Counted from the first letter of the stretch, positions 45,585 to 55,134 are shown. The stretch is 64,000 bases of DNA from Cecembia calidifontis (GCF_004216715.1 NZ_SGXG01000001.1:4716501-4780500); one strand, 5' to 3'. Notes: a model not told the origin generated them from the letters alone. Numbers and translations: made by a program.

Positions 45585-46754
45585 TTAAGACATTTGTAAA
45601 TCACACAATACGATCCGATGATTACCTGTATCAGCAATTACTATTTGATTTTTCGCAGGAAACATACTAAAACTGAAAGGCCAGTACAGAGACTTTTCAG
45701 TGCCAAATACTGTCTCCCCAAATTCACTGCCCGTATAAAAATCCGGCTTACCAATCAAAGCGTCCGCAGATACACCATGCTCTTTAGGAATTTTTTCAAA
45801 CCAGAGAATTCTCGAATTCCCTGTATCATTTACAAAAACCCCCTCTTTGTAAAATCCTGCAAAATAACACCAATTCAATGTATTTGGACCTGGTGATAAG
45901 CCAAATTGGTTTTGCCCATTGGACTCAAAATTGGGTTGGCCAACAAGACATGTCGCTTGCTGATTTAACGAATCTTTCCAATGATTCCAAAGGAGGACCC
46001 TATAGTACTGTGTATCTGTAATGGCCAACTCTCCTTTTGGCCCAAGGGCAACTCCATAAGGCCAAATGGCATTCTCTGGATCATAGCTTCTACTTTCAAA
46101 ATTTTCCTGGCCAATAACCGAATCGGCTGCCTGACCTGACAACTCCGGGATTTGATTAAAAACCAATACCCTTCTATTACCAGTATCAGCCACAAATAAT
46201 TTTTCATCAAATACAGCTATCCCATAAGGCCAATAAAGGGAGTCAGCAGAAGGCTCTGAATTCACTCCTTTTCTATTGGGCAGGTTTCCCCGAAAATCCT
46301 CCTGACCCAAGACAACATCTGCAGGTTGATGATTTTGCTCGGGAAATTGCTTCCAAATCAATACCCTATGGTTCCAAGCATCTGCTACAATTAAGCTTCT
46401 CCCATCTGTCCATACTGCCGAAGGATATTGAAGGGATTGAGCAGAAGCCTCTCCCCCTTCATTTCTACCGGTATTCTTTAAATCAGATTGCCCTATGACT
46501 AAATCTGGTTTTTGTTGTTCTCGCGCTGGAATCTGATGCCAAATGAAAACCCTATTCTGTCCGGTATCAGAAACCAGCAGTTTGTTGCCATGTACATACA
46601 CTCCCCTCGGGGCAAGAAATGGACTCCCTGGGTCACCTAAAAAAACCCTATTTGAACCCTCAATTACCGGAACTTTCTTACCGGGACTCAGGGAAGGAGC
46701 TACAGCTCTTTTCAGGGTAATATTCAGCGCTATATTTGGTTTCTTATCATCCAT
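45585..46754 (-). CDS. NHL-repeat beta-propeller protein of the hyp operon
   Basis: The 389-residue protein has about six repeats of the type ADTGNRRVLVFNQIPELSGQ / ADVVLGQEDF / LYWPYGIAVFDEKLFV, so it should form a six-bladed NHL propeller. There is no signal peptide; the first 30 residues are charged, and it should be cytoplasmic. NHL proteins recur next to group 2a hydrogenases in cyanobacteria and actinobacteria, as far as I recall, where their role is not settled. It begins two bases past the hypE stop. The IS in hypE lies upstream, so expression may suffer. Confidence 0.87.
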   Translation of the reverse strand: MDDKKPNIALNITLKRAVAPSLSPGKKVPVIEGSNRVFLGDPGSPFLAPRGVYVHGNKLLVSDTGQNRVFIWHQIPAREQQKPDLVIGQSDLKNTGRNEGGEASAQSLQYPSAVWTDGRSLIVADAWNHRVLIWKQFPEQNHQPADVVLGQEDFRGNLPNRKGVNSEPSADSLYWPYGIAVFDEKLFVADTGNRRVLVFNQIPELSGQAADSVIGQENFESRSYDPENAIWPYGVALGPKGELAITDTQYYRVLLWNHWKDSLNQQATCLVGQPNFESNGQNQFGLSPGPNTLNWCYFAGFYKEGVFVNDTGNSRILWFEKIPKEHGVSADALIGKPDFYTGSEFGETVFGTEKSLYWPFSFSMFPAKNQIVIADTGNHRIVLCDLQMS

Positions 46755-46755
46755 A

Positions 46756-47357
46756 TCAACAAATTCTCGGCAATTGTTCCCCTACCAGCATATTGACAAC
46801 CCTTCTTCCTCCGATTTGACTATGCAAAACCACCTGACCAGGATGACCATCAATTACTTCTCCAATCACTGCTGCATGTATTCCATTCTCCCAATTTTTT
46901 AATTTTTGGACCACTTGATCTGCGATGGAGGCTTCTACAAATGCTACAAAAACCCCTTCATTGGCTACATATAGTGGATCTAAACCTAATAATTCACAAG
47001 CTCCTGCAACTGATTCATCTACAACGATGTCTTTTTGGTGAATGGCAATTCCTTTCAACAAAGACTTTGATACCTCATTCAAAATGGTAGACAATCCACC
47101 TCTGGTAGCATCCCTTAAAAAGTGAATCCCCTTGCCAAAATCCTCCAAAAGCTGCTCAATAATCGTATTGAAATGACAAGTATCGCTTTCGATATCCGAT
47201 TCGAATTCCAAGCCCTCCCTGACACTCATAATGGCTATACCATGCCTTGCAATATCATTGGAAATAATCACCTTATCCCCTGTTTTGATTCGGTCAACCG
47301 AAATATCCGCTTTTGGATGCACCTTCCCCACTCCACTTGTATTGATAAAAATCTTAT
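46756..47357 (-). pseudogene. hypE: hypE, 3' part, cut off by IS1595
   Basis: From KIFINTSGVGKVHPKADISV the sequence runs through GDKVIISNDIARHGIAIMSV to the C-terminus EQLPRIC, whose last Cys carries the carbamoyl group that HypE turns into the cyanide ligand. It lacks the N-terminal nucleotide-binding half. The frame continues exactly from the 5' part when the IS and one 10-bp copy are removed (GKGDK then IFINT), so the gene was intact before insertion. A start inside this part (GTG at 47331) would give a 191-residue piece unlikely to work. Confidence 0.93.
47348..47357. repeat. Target-site duplication, left copy
   Basis: AAAATCTTAT, repeated at 48396-48405 on the other side of the IS1595 element. 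A 10-bp direct repeat is visible; the family norm is 8, so up to two bases may be chance. Confidence 0.85.
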
Positions 47358-48395
47358 ATGATTATCCGCTTGTATACAAGTAGGGGCAAATGCTCGCAAT
47401 AACAAGTCTATCAAAGAGTTTTTTACCAAAGTATCTTCGGTTTAGTTTATAACAGAATTCATTGAGATAGTTTTGAAGCATCTTTTCTGAAACCATATGG
47501 TACTTCTGTAAATCCCTTTTAAGGTTGCTTATTGCTATATGTGCCCATTTGAGGTTGAACTTGCCCTCTTTTGTGGAAGATAATTCGCTCACGTGAACAT
47601 CGATACAATCTTCTAGGTTAGCATAAGTCGTACTTTCATCAGTTTGGAGCACGGCTTTTTTGTCAATCAGTCCTTTTATCAGTTTTTCGGCTGTTTTTGC
47701 CTTCAAGTTATCTATTTTGACCATCTTGAAATATCTGCAGCTTTTGTCCTTTTCTCCAGTAATTAGGTCTTCAAGAATAGATGATTCAGCCATAACAGCG
47801 ACAGTAGCTTGTTTTTGGCTTCCACGGCCTTTCTTCAGCTTCGTCTTTTCCGAAGATTTTGTTGCCTTGCTTACAAAAGCCTCATCATATTCAACCATAT
47901 CTTCTAGTTTATATTGGCTGTCACGTTTACCCATTGCTTCCCGGAGCTTGTGATACAGTCTGAAAACAGTCTCGTATCTGCTATGACCCATCTGCCTCTG
48001 TAGTTCAAGGCAGCTAAATCCCTTCTTGGTTGCGCTTACAAGAGTCATTGCAAGCAACCAAGTCCTCAATGGTAACTTGCTGTTTTCCATAATAGTACCA
48101 TTTTTCAGTCCTGTCCTAAATTTACAATGTTTACATTGGAACATATTGAGAGAATTAAGCCAGTAGTGATCCTTGGAATTACAATTCTTGCAAATAACAC
48201 CTTCTCTTTCCCTTTGTTCCTTCAAGTAATGGATGCAACTTGCCTCATCAGGATATCTTTCATTGAATTGTAGAATATTCATGGCCTTCTTATTTATTTA
48301 CAGCCAATTAAACACTTACAATTCAGCCCTGAAAGTTATTGACACTTATTGTCAAAGTATAAAATTTGCCCACTTGTATGTAGGCGGATATTCAT
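47358..48395 (-). mobile_element. IS1595-family insertion sequence in hypE
   Basis: The element is 1,038 bases. Its ends are imperfect inverted repeats: ATGATTATCCGC on the left and ATGAATATCCGC (complement of the right end), extending to a shared ACAAGT-GGGCAAAT-like block. It is bordered by 10-bp direct repeats and holds one transposase gene in the same direction as the hyp operon. The preserved repeats and open transposase point to a recent insertion. Confidence 0.92.
47362..48282 (-). CDS. IS1595-family transposase
   Basis: The 306-residue protein has an N-terminal zinc ribbon (CKNCNSKDHYWLNSLNMFQC, then KHC) and an ISXO2-like DDE domain: VEYDEAFVSK with the first Asp/Glu, VLQTDESTTYANLE with the second Asp, and WAHIAISNLKRDLQKYHMVS, with the motif HIAISNLK typical for this family. 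The stop codon lies inside the left inverted repeat. It appears complete and is probably active. Confidence 0.93.
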   Translation of the reverse strand: MNILQFNERYPDEASCIHYLKEQREREGVICKNCNSKDHYWLNSLNMFQCKHCKFRTGLKNGTIMENSKLPLRTWLLAMTLVSATKKGFSCLELQRQMGHSRYETVFRLYHKLREAMGKRDSQYKLEDMVEYDEAFVSKATKSSEKTKLKKGRGSQKQATVAVMAESSILEDLITGEKDKSCRYFKMVKIDNLKAKTAEKLIKGLIDKKAVLQTDESTTYANLEDCIDVHVSELSSTKEGKFNLKWAHIAISNLKRDLQKYHMVSEKMLQNYLNEFCYKLNRRYFGKKLFDRLVIASICPYLYTSG

Positions 48396-48865
48396 AAAAT
48401 CTTATCTCCTTTTCCACGCTCTACCACCTTGGTATCCCCAGTTACTATTTTGACCCCGGCATGATCTGCTGCTTGCTTGATATGCAATAAGATTTCCCAA
48501 AAATCACTGACACGCAAGCCTTCTTCAATGATAAAAGATAAGGAAATAAAAGCTGCTTTTGCCCCACACATGCAAAGGTCATTCACAGTACCGTTGATCG
48601 CCAATTCACCGATATTTCCTCCAGGGAAAAATATCGGAGAAACCACATAGCTATCCGTAGTAAAAGCCATCTTTCCCGGAGTAACTTCAAAGACAGCGCC
48701 GTCATGCTGCTTATCTAGGTATTCATTGGAAAGCACATCAAATACTCCTGCATCTAAAAGTTTGTGGGTAAGCAAGCCTCCACTGCCATGCCCCATGGTA
48801 ATGATCTCAAAATCAAGCTTGGGCATGGGGCAGGAGGATGATAAAATACTTTTATATTCCGACAT
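48392..48865 (-). pseudogene. hypE: hypE, 5' part, ends in the IS
   Basis: The 157-residue piece begins MSEYKSILSSSCPMPKLDFE and has GHGSGGLLTHKLLDAGVFDV and FTTDSYVVSPIFFPGGNIGE, the AIR-synthase-like ATP-binding start of HypE. It reads into the IS and stops there (GKGDKIL-TGA). HypE dehydrates the HypF-made thiocarboxamide to thiocyanate with ATP; neither half alone has all needed parts. It lies 27 bases after hypD. Rejoined, the protein would have about 350 residues, normal for HypE. Confidence 0.93.
48396..48405. repeat. Target-site duplication, right copy
   Basis: AAAATCTTAT, the same as 47348-47357. Confidence 0.85.
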
Positions 48866-48892
48866 AACTTAAGGTTAATTCTGGTTTATGTA

Positions 48893-49999
48893 CTAGGCTT
48901 CCATTACCTGACCGCTGATTTTGGAAAAATGGTAATACGCCGCGCAAGCACCTTCGCTACTTACCATTGGCGCACCAAGTGGTCTCTCAGGATTACATCC
49001 TTTTCCAAACTGAGGGCATTCGTGTGGTTTTTTTATACCTTTCAACACCTGACCTGCAATACATTCCGGGTTTTCCTCCACTTTGGGTATTTTGATAGAG
49101 AATTTTTTATTGGCATCAAATGCTGCATACTGCTCTTTTACTTGATATCCACTTAAGGGGATATTCCCCACTCCTCTCCATTCCCTATCCGTAATTTCAA
49201 AAACCTCCTCAATCACTTTTCTTGCCTCCGGATTGCCCTCCGGCCTGACTACTCTGGCATACTGGTTTTCAAGTTTATGCTCACTTTTTTCTAATTGCTT
49301 GACTACCATTAATATCCCATGCAAAATATCTACAGGCTCAAACCCTGTAACGACAATAGGTACTTGGTATTTCTCTACCAGAGGGCCATATTCCCCAATT
49401 CCCATAATTGTACATACGTGTCCTGCTGCAAGAAAACCCTGGATTTTGACCAAATCATCATTCATTACTGCATCTATTGCTGGTGGAACAAGTACATGAG
49501 AAGCCAGAATGGAGTAATTTTTCAAACCCTCTCTGTGGGCATGAAGCACAGAAAGGGCATTGGCAGGGGCGGTGGTCTCAAAACCTACCGCAAAGAATAC
49601 CACCTGTTTATCAGGATTATCCTTTGCCAACTTCACTGCCTCTAAAGGGGAATACAATATCCTTACATCTGCACCTTTGGACTTTGCTTCCAATAAACTG
49701 TCTGTGGATCCCGGTACCCTTAGCATATCCCCAAAAGAGCATAAAATCACCCTCTCGTTAAATGCCAGATAAACCGCTTTATCTATTAGATGCATCGGTG
49801 TCACACAGACAGGACAACCTGGTCCATGGACCATAGTAATTTCTTTGGGAAGCAATTGGAGCAATCCGTTTTTCACAATGCTGTGGGTCTGACCTCCACA
49901 TACTTCCATAATGATCCATGGTTTTGTAGTGCTTTGATGTATTTCATCCAAATATTTTTTCACCAATTCAGGATCTCTGTATTCCGATAGGTACTTCAT
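48893..49999 (-). CDS. hypD: Hydrogenase Fe-ligand assembly protein HypD
   Basis: The 368-residue protein has the iron-binding Cys motif [18 protein letters not shown], the thiol-redox area [20 protein letters not shown] and the [4Fe-4S] ligands in [20 protein letters not shown] plus [20 protein letters not shown]. HypD with HypC holds the iron while two CN and one CO are attached. Full length and intact. It lies 83 bases after hypC. Confidence 0.96.
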   Translation of the reverse strand: MKYLSEYRDPELVKKYLDEIHQSTTKPWIIMEVCGGQTHSIVKNGLLQLLPKEITMVHGPGCPVCVTPMHLIDKAVYLAFNERVILCSFGDMLRVPGSTDSLLEAKSKGADVRILYSPLEAVKLAKDNPDKQVVFFAVGFETTAPANALSVLHAHREGLKNYSILASHVLVPPAIDAVMNDDLVKIQGFLAAGHVCTIMGIGEYGPLVEKYQVPIVVTGFEPVDILHGILMVVKQLEKSEHKLENQYARVVRPEGNPEARKVIEEVFEITDREWRGVGNIPLSGYQVKEQYAAFDANKKFSIKIPKVEENPECIAGQVLKGIKKPHECPQFGKGCNPERPLGAPMVSSEGACAAYYHFSKISGQVMEA

Positions 50000-50081
50000 T
50001 TTAAACAGGTTTTGTGGTCAAGTGAGTTTGTTGTTTTTAGAGCGAGACATTTGAAAATCTAGCCTTTCTTATAATATAACC

Positions 50082-50399
50082 TTAGGCACCATCCGCTGAT
50101 TGGCTTTTACTGGAATCGATTGGAGGCAGGTCATTCCTATCGGTTTGGGTATGTTCGATCAATTCATCAATCTCACCAATCATCTCCAAGTATTCGAATG
50201 ATTTTCTGGCTTCCTCCTCATCCACAATACTGATGGCTACACCTACATGGACAAGCACATAATCCCCCACTTTTGCCTGGGGAACCATCTCAAGACTTGC
50301 CTGTTTTACAATACCGCCAAATTGGATCTTAGCCATTCTGACCAGACCATCATACATGGTCTCAATACTTTTTATTTTACCGGGAATCGCCAAGCACAT
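50082..50399 (-). CDS. hypC: Hydrogenase chaperone HypC
   Basis: The 105-residue protein begins MCLAIPGKIKSIE; Cys2 is the iron ligand that also contacts the large subunit. The OB-like core runs through AKIQFGGIVKQASLEMVPQA and VGDYVLVHVGVAISIVDEEE. The tail of about 25 residues (HTQTDRNDLPPIDSSKSQSA) is longer than in most HypC proteins. It overlaps hypF by 23 bases. Confidence 0.95.
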   Translation of the reverse strand: MCLAIPGKIKSIETMYDGLVRMAKIQFGGIVKQASLEMVPQAKVGDYVLVHVGVAISIVDEEEARKSFEYLEMIGEIDELIEHTQTDRNDLPPIDSSKSQSADGA

Positions 50400-52707
50400 A
50401 AGATTTTATTTTAAGTTTTTGTGATCTGTTTTTTATATGAAACCAGGCCATTTGGCCTAGGGATATATTCTCGTCATTAGGAGGTAACTGCTCATGGAAT
50501 AACAGTTGGTATTCTTCTCCCAGGTATTGATGGAGCAAATCAACCAAAAGGGCATTTTGGAAAACCCCTCCTGAAAATCCTACTTTTCTACAACCTGTAT
50601 TTTGGATGACTTGAGAAATGATGTGAACCAAGGTCAGATGAAATTTGGCAGCAATAAGGCCTGAATCCAAGCCGTTTGACTTGTCCTTTATTATTTGAGA
50701 AATTAAATCAGCACCCGAAATCTTATCTTTTACAATGGAATCCATAAAATAAGATTGGATGGCCGCTTGACCATTCGCGTCAAAGTAGTTCCTGGCCAAT
50801 TGTTCCAATAGCATGGCGGCCTCCCCTTCATACGTATTGAAATCACAAAGCCCCAAGATGGAAGATACCGCATCAAACAACCTTCCCATGCTATTGGTCT
50901 GGGCATGGCCCCCTTTATCTAGCATCCTTGTAAAGAGGGACCATTCCTGTGAAGAAAATTTTCCTTTAATCAGATCGAGAGTTCCACCTGAAATGTAACA
51001 TATAGCCAAAGCTGAAAGTCGTGGTTCAATGGACATTTTGTCCCCCAAGAGATAATCATAATAATCAAAAGAGCAAGCCCGCTCAAAAGCTCCTGAATGG
51101 AACACAAAAAACTCAGAACCCCATAAAGCTGAATCATTTCCAAATCCCAGCCCATCCCAAATCACTCCCAAGATAGGTTCATCAGCATCAAGAGCAGCAT
51201 GTTCCCAAAGCAAGGCGGCAAAGTGCGCTTCATGGTGGGGAACTTCTGTTACATTTACATAAGGGAAATTGTCAGCAAACCTTCTGCTATGGTATAAAGG
51301 ATGCTTATCCATCAATATTTGCTGAGGTTGGATGCCGGTAAGATCCAAAAACTTGGTCAATGTGTCCAAATATCTCTCCTGCGTATCAAAACTTTCCAGA
51401 TTTCCTAAGTATTGACTCACATAAACATTATGCCCCTCCCAAAGTGCAAAAGTACCTTTTAGATCAGCTCCTAATGCCAAAACAGGAAGTTCAGCTTTTA
51501 TCCTGACCTTATTCCAAAAAGTCGGAGCCAAGCCCCTGCTTCTTCTCAAAACTATTTTTTGCCCGGAATTTTCCGCTATCCGAAAAACGCTATCATCTTG
51601 AGGGAAATAAATTTCCCTATTATGATAAATGATTGCATCGGCAAATCCCATTAGTTTTTCAATAGCTTCCTGGTCTTTATACTGTAAAGGACTTTGGTGA
51701 AGATTGCCACTGGTGGCAATAATCGGTCTGCCAACTTTCCTGGAAATAAGGAACATCAATGGGTCTGCAGGCAAACACACACCTAAAAGAGAAAGACCAG
51801 GAGCAACCCAAGCTTGAGTGCCATGAAGATCAGTATATTTCTTAGGTTTGCAAAGCACAATGGGCCGGGCAGCTGACCTTAACAACTCTTTTTCTTCATG
51901 TGAAACTGTGAAAAAATCTGAAAGCATAATTTCATCATGAACCATCAAAGCTAAAGGTTTTCTGGGTCTCCGCTTTCTTTTTCTAAGCATTTGAATTGCA
52001 TCAGGATTTGTTGCATCTGTTAGCAATAAAAACCCGCCTGTCCCCTTAACTGCAAGAATTCCACCCGATTGGATAATTGTTACTGCATGATCCATCAGAT
52101 CAACAGGCATAGGAAAAGTATGATCCGTTTCGGGAAAAATCCTCAAATCTATTGGACAATCAGGACATGAATTGGTTTGGGAGTGAAAACGCCTGTTTTG
52201 TAAGTCCAAATATTCCTCCTCACAGGAAGTACACATCTCAAAATGCCCCATGGAAGAGCGAAGCCTGTCATAAGGGATACCATTTAAAATAGAATACCTG
52301 GGACCGCACTGCGTACAGGAAATAAAAGGATACAAATAGCGGGGATTTTCTGAATTCAATACCTCTGATTGACAGGATGGGCAAATTCCAAAATCAGGAC
52401 TGATATTTGCGCTCTTGTTCTCGCCTAGCAGCGAGGGTGAAATATAAAAATCATTTGGAAAACTGTCTATCTTAGGAAGTTCTTCGATCCACAACTTGGA
52501 AATGACAGCCAGGGATGAAAGCTTGGATCTTAATTTTTTCAAAAACTCATCTAATTCTCTTTTTGAACAAAAGAGATCAATGGTTACTCCGGCGTTTGTA
52601 TTGAAAACCTTACCGCACAAACCCATTGCATAGGCAACACGTAAAACAGTTGGTCTAAACCCCACTCCCTGAACCTGTCCTTCAATATGAATGCTCCAAA
52701 ATGGCAC
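50377..52707 (-). CDS. hypF: Carbamoyltransferase HypF
   Basis: The 776-residue protein shows all domains in order: acylphosphatase (EGQVQGVGFRPTVLRVAYAM), two zinc fingers (CPSCQSEVLNSENPRYLYPF; CTQCGPRYSILNG; CTSCEEEYLDLQNRRFHSQT), a YrdC-like domain (GGILAVKGTGGFLLLTDATN) and a Kae1-like domain with VPHHEAHFAALLWEHAAL and SGGVFQNALLVDLL. It makes the carbamoyl group from carbamoyl phosphate and loads it on the C-terminal Cys of HypE. Its start overlaps the hypB stop by one base. Confidence 0.96.
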   Translation of the reverse strand: MPFWSIHIEGQVQGVGFRPTVLRVAYAMGLCGKVFNTNAGVTIDLFCSKRELDEFLKKLRSKLSSLAVISKLWIEELPKIDSFPNDFYISPSLLGENKSANISPDFGICPSCQSEVLNSENPRYLYPFISCTQCGPRYSILNGIPYDRLRSSMGHFEMCTSCEEEYLDLQNRRFHSQTNSCPDCPIDLRIFPETDHTFPMPVDLMDHAVTIIQSGGILAVKGTGGFLLLTDATNPDAIQMLRKRKRRPRKPLALMVHDEIMLSDFFTVSHEEKELLRSAARPIVLCKPKKYTDLHGTQAWVAPGLSLLGVCLPADPLMFLISRKVGRPIIATSGNLHQSPLQYKDQEAIEKLMGFADAIIYHNREIYFPQDDSVFRIAENSGQKIVLRRSRGLAPTFWNKVRIKAELPVLALGADLKGTFALWEGHNVYVSQYLGNLESFDTQERYLDTLTKFLDLTGIQPQQILMDKHPLYHSRRFADNFPYVNVTEVPHHEAHFAALLWEHAALDADEPILGVIWDGLGFGNDSALWGSEFFVFHSGAFERACSFDYYDYLLGDKMSIEPRLSALAICYISGGTLDLIKGKFSSQEWSLFTRMLDKGGHAQTNSMGRLFDAVSSILGLCDFNTYEGEAAMLLEQLARNYFDANGQAAIQSYFMDSIVKDKISGADLISQIIKDKSNGLDSGLIAAKFHLTLVHIISQVIQNTGCRKVGFSGGVFQNALLVDLLHQYLGEEYQLLFHEQLPPNDENISLGQMAWFHIKNRSQKLKIKSYVLGDSR

Positions 52708-53432
52708 TATACAGCAATCGAGTCAGCTGATTTTTTTTCCTTGATTTTAGCCTTAAGCCAATCGCACCAAGCATCAATACCTGTACCGTCCACAGATGAA
52801 ACTTCAATCACCTCGATACTGGGATTAATGGCCCTGGCGTCATTTGTTACTGCTTCCACACTAAATGGAAGATAAGGTAAAAGGTCAGATTTGGAAACCA
52901 ACATCAATTCACTGGTCAAAAACATTTTAGGATATTTTTGGGGTTTATCGTCACCTTCTGTAGTGGCAATGAGGGTGACCCGATAATCTTCTCCCAGATC
53001 AAAAGATGCTGGACAAACCAAATTGCCTACATTTTCGACGAAGAGTACATCTAAACCTGAAATGTCAAAACTCTTTAATGCTTGCCAAACCATTTGAGCC
53101 TCCAAATGGCAAATTCCACCTGTCACAATTTGCAAAGCTTTCCCTCCTACTTGTTTGATGCGGTCTGCATCTCTTTCCGTTTCAAGGTCACCAACAAGAA
53201 TACCCATGCTTATCTCATCCTTTAATCGTTTGACTGTTTCTTGCATAAGTGTGGTTTTACCGCTTCCAGCAGATGAGGTGATGTTGATCATCAGCACTTT
53301 TTTTTCCGCCATCTGATTGCGGATACTCTCTGCCACAAAATCATTGGCCTGAAGCAAATGGATGGTGGTATTGTCACAGGTAATGGTACCCCTGACATTT
53401 TTACTGGACTTAGGTACTTTGGTATTGGACAT
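52707..53432 (-). CDS. hypB: Hydrogenase nickel GTPase HypB
   Basis: The 241-residue G3E GTPase has Walker A INITSSAGSGKTTLMQET, GDLETERDADRIKQVGGKAL, the metal site TGGICHLEAQMVWQAL, ENVGNLVCPASFDLGE and base recognition LMLVSKSDLLPYLPF. There is no His-rich nickel-storage stretch at the N-terminus, so it cannot store nickel, and efficient uptake would matter more. It is the first gene of the hyp operon; a TTAG-N10-CTAA site lies 54 bases upstream. Confidence 0.95.
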   Translation of the reverse strand: MSNTKVPKSSKNVRGTITCDNTTIHLLQANDFVAESIRNQMAEKKVLMINITSSAGSGKTTLMQETVKRLKDEISMGILVGDLETERDADRIKQVGGKALQIVTGGICHLEAQMVWQALKSFDISGLDVLFVENVGNLVCPASFDLGEDYRVTLIATTEGDDKPQKYPKMFLTSELMLVSKSDLLPYLPFSVEAVTNDARAINPSIEVIEVSSVDGTGIDAWCDWLKAKIKEKKSADSIAV

Positions 53433-53485
53433 AATGTAATCGTGTTTTTTTCCAATATACCATTAAAAAAACCTTAAGCAGTGAT

Positions 53486-53503
53486 TTAGTAATTTTTTTC
53501 TAA
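53486..53503. promoter_or_regulatory. Putative operator TTAG-N10-CTAA before the hyp operon
   Basis: TTAGTAATTTTTTTCTAA matches the sites before the hydrogenase structural genes. Its place 54-71 bases before the hypB ATG is right for control of the promoter. Confidence 0.6.
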
Positions 53504-53539
53504 AAATCATTTAGGCCTACCAACAGATGCCTTAACTTA

Positions 53540-53573
53540 AAAAAATGAAACCCGTCAGAATTGACGGGTTTCA
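53540..53573 (-). terminator. Terminator of lpdA
   Basis: TGAAACCCGTCA pairs with TGACGGGTTTCA over 12 bp around a four-base loop, followed by T on the minus strand, 41 bases after the lpdA stop. Confidence 0.88.
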
Positions 53574-53614
53574 AGGCATATCATATATAACAGCCCATAG
53601 GGCTGAAAAATCCA

Positions 53615-55015
53615 TCAAATATGAATCACTTCACCATAAGCTGCAGCTGCTGCTTCCATTACTGCTTCAGACATAGTTGGATGAGGATGGACAGTCTTGA
53701 TCAGTTCATGACCTGTAGTCTCCAATTTACGGATAGCCACAATCTCAGCGATCATCTCTGTTACATTGGCCCCGATCATATGGGCTCCTAAAAGCTCCCC
53801 ATACTTCGCGTCAAAAACCAATTTCACAAACCCGTCTTTGGCCCCTGCAGCTGATGCTTTACCGGAAGCAGAGAATGGGAATTTACCTACTTTCACTTCA
53901 TAACCTGCTTCTTTGGCCTTTGCTTCGGTATAGCCCACGGAAGCGATTTCAGGCACACAATAGGTACAGCCGGGAATGTTATTGTAATCCAATGGCTCAG
54001 GATGATGGCCGGCGATTTTCTCCACGCAGATGATCCCTTCAGCAGAAGCTACGTGTGCTAAGGCCGGACCGGGGGTTACATCACCTATGGCATAATAGCC
54101 CGGCATATTGGTTTTGTAGAACTCATCCACTTTGATCTTTCCTTTCTCCACCAGGATTCCAACATCTTCCAGTCCAATATTTTCGATATTGGAAACTACA
54201 CCCACAGCAGAAAGCACTACATCACATTCGATAACAGACTCGTTCCCTTTCTTATCCTTAACGGTCACTTTGCAACCTTTACCTTTGGTATCCACAGCGG
54301 TCACTTCGGTACTGGTCATGATATTGACACCATTTTTCTTGTAGATTCTTTCCAAAGCCTTGGATACTTCCTCATCTTCATTGGGCACTATCCTGTCCAT
54401 GAATTCCACAATGGTAACTTCCGTGCCAATGGAACTATACACGTAAGCAAATTCAACACCTATGGCACCTGAACCTACTACTACCATTTTGGCAGGCTTT
54501 TTCTCAAGAACCATGGCCTTACGATAGCCAATGATTTTTTCATTGTCTATTTTCAGCGCAGGAAGTTCTCTGGCTCTACCACCGGTGGCAATGATGATAT
54601 GGTCTGCTGAATAAACTGTCTTCTTTCCGTCTTTATCTTCAACTTCTACTTTTTTGCCCGGCTGCACTTTACCCCAGCCCAATAATTGGTCGATTTTGTT
54701 TTTTTTGAAAAGGAACTGAATACCTTTGGACATACCGGCAGCCACGTCGCGGCTCCTTTTGATCATGCCCCCGAAATCGACTTCAGCACCTTTTACTTTG
54801 ATGCCATAGTCTTCCGAATGGTTGATGTATTCAAAAACCTGAGCACTCTTGATCAATGCTTTGGTAGGGATACAACCCCAGTTCAAACAGATTCCGCCCA
54901 ATTCGGCAGCTTCCACTACTGCAGTTTTCAGACCCAGTTGAGAAGCACGGATAGCCGCTACATACCCTCCGGGACCTGACCCTACAACAATCACATCATA
55001 TTTTGTTGAAGACAT
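53615..55015 (-). CDS. lpdA: Dihydrolipoyl dehydrogenase
   Basis: The 466-residue flavoprotein has the FAD motif DVIVVGSGPGGYVAAIRASQ, the redox disulfide GGICLNWGCIPTKALI, the NAD motif MVVVGSGAIGVEFAYVYSSI and the C-terminal His-Glu pair in TVHPHPTMSEAVMEAAAAAY. It is the E3 part of pyruvate and 2-oxoglutarate dehydrogenases. Monocistronic, with its own promoter and terminator. It marks a return to housekeeping genes after the hydrogenase block. Confidence 0.97.
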   Translation of the reverse strand: MSSTKYDVIVVGSGPGGYVAAIRASQLGLKTAVVEAAELGGICLNWGCIPTKALIKSAQVFEYINHSEDYGIKVKGAEVDFGGMIKRSRDVAAGMSKGIQFLFKKNKIDQLLGWGKVQPGKKVEVEDKDGKKTVYSADHIIIATGGRARELPALKIDNEKIIGYRKAMVLEKKPAKMVVVGSGAIGVEFAYVYSSIGTEVTIVEFMDRIVPNEDEEVSKALERIYKKNGVNIMTSTEVTAVDTKGKGCKVTVKDKKGNESVIECDVVLSAVGVVSNIENIGLEDVGILVEKGKIKVDEFYKTNMPGYYAIGDVTPGPALAHVASAEGIICVEKIAGHHPEPLDYNNIPGCTYCVPEIASVGYTEAKAKEAGYEVKVGKFPFSASGKASAAGAKDGFVKLVFDAKYGELLGAHMIGANVTEMIAEIVAIRKLETTGHELIKTVHPHPTMSEAVMEAAAAAYGEVIHI

Positions 55016-55047
55016 ATTTTTAAAGTTTAATTTTCAAATAAGCTACG

Positions 55048-55055
55048 CAAAAATA
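55048..55055 (-). promoter_or_regulatory. Predicted -7 element of lpdA
   Basis: TATTTTTG on the minus strand, 33 bases before the lpdA ATG, matches TAnnTTTG. Confidence 0.5.
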
Positions 55056-55134
55056 AGGCTTTTGGGCAGAGAAAAAAATGGAAATCCCATGTAAAACCAC
55101 TTGGCTAAGGCAAACTTTCATGAATGGATATGTC

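Noticed and set aside
47331..48865. Two separate small genes in place of hypE
   Set aside because: The two pieces rejoin in frame once the IS and one direct repeat are removed, so they are one broken gene.
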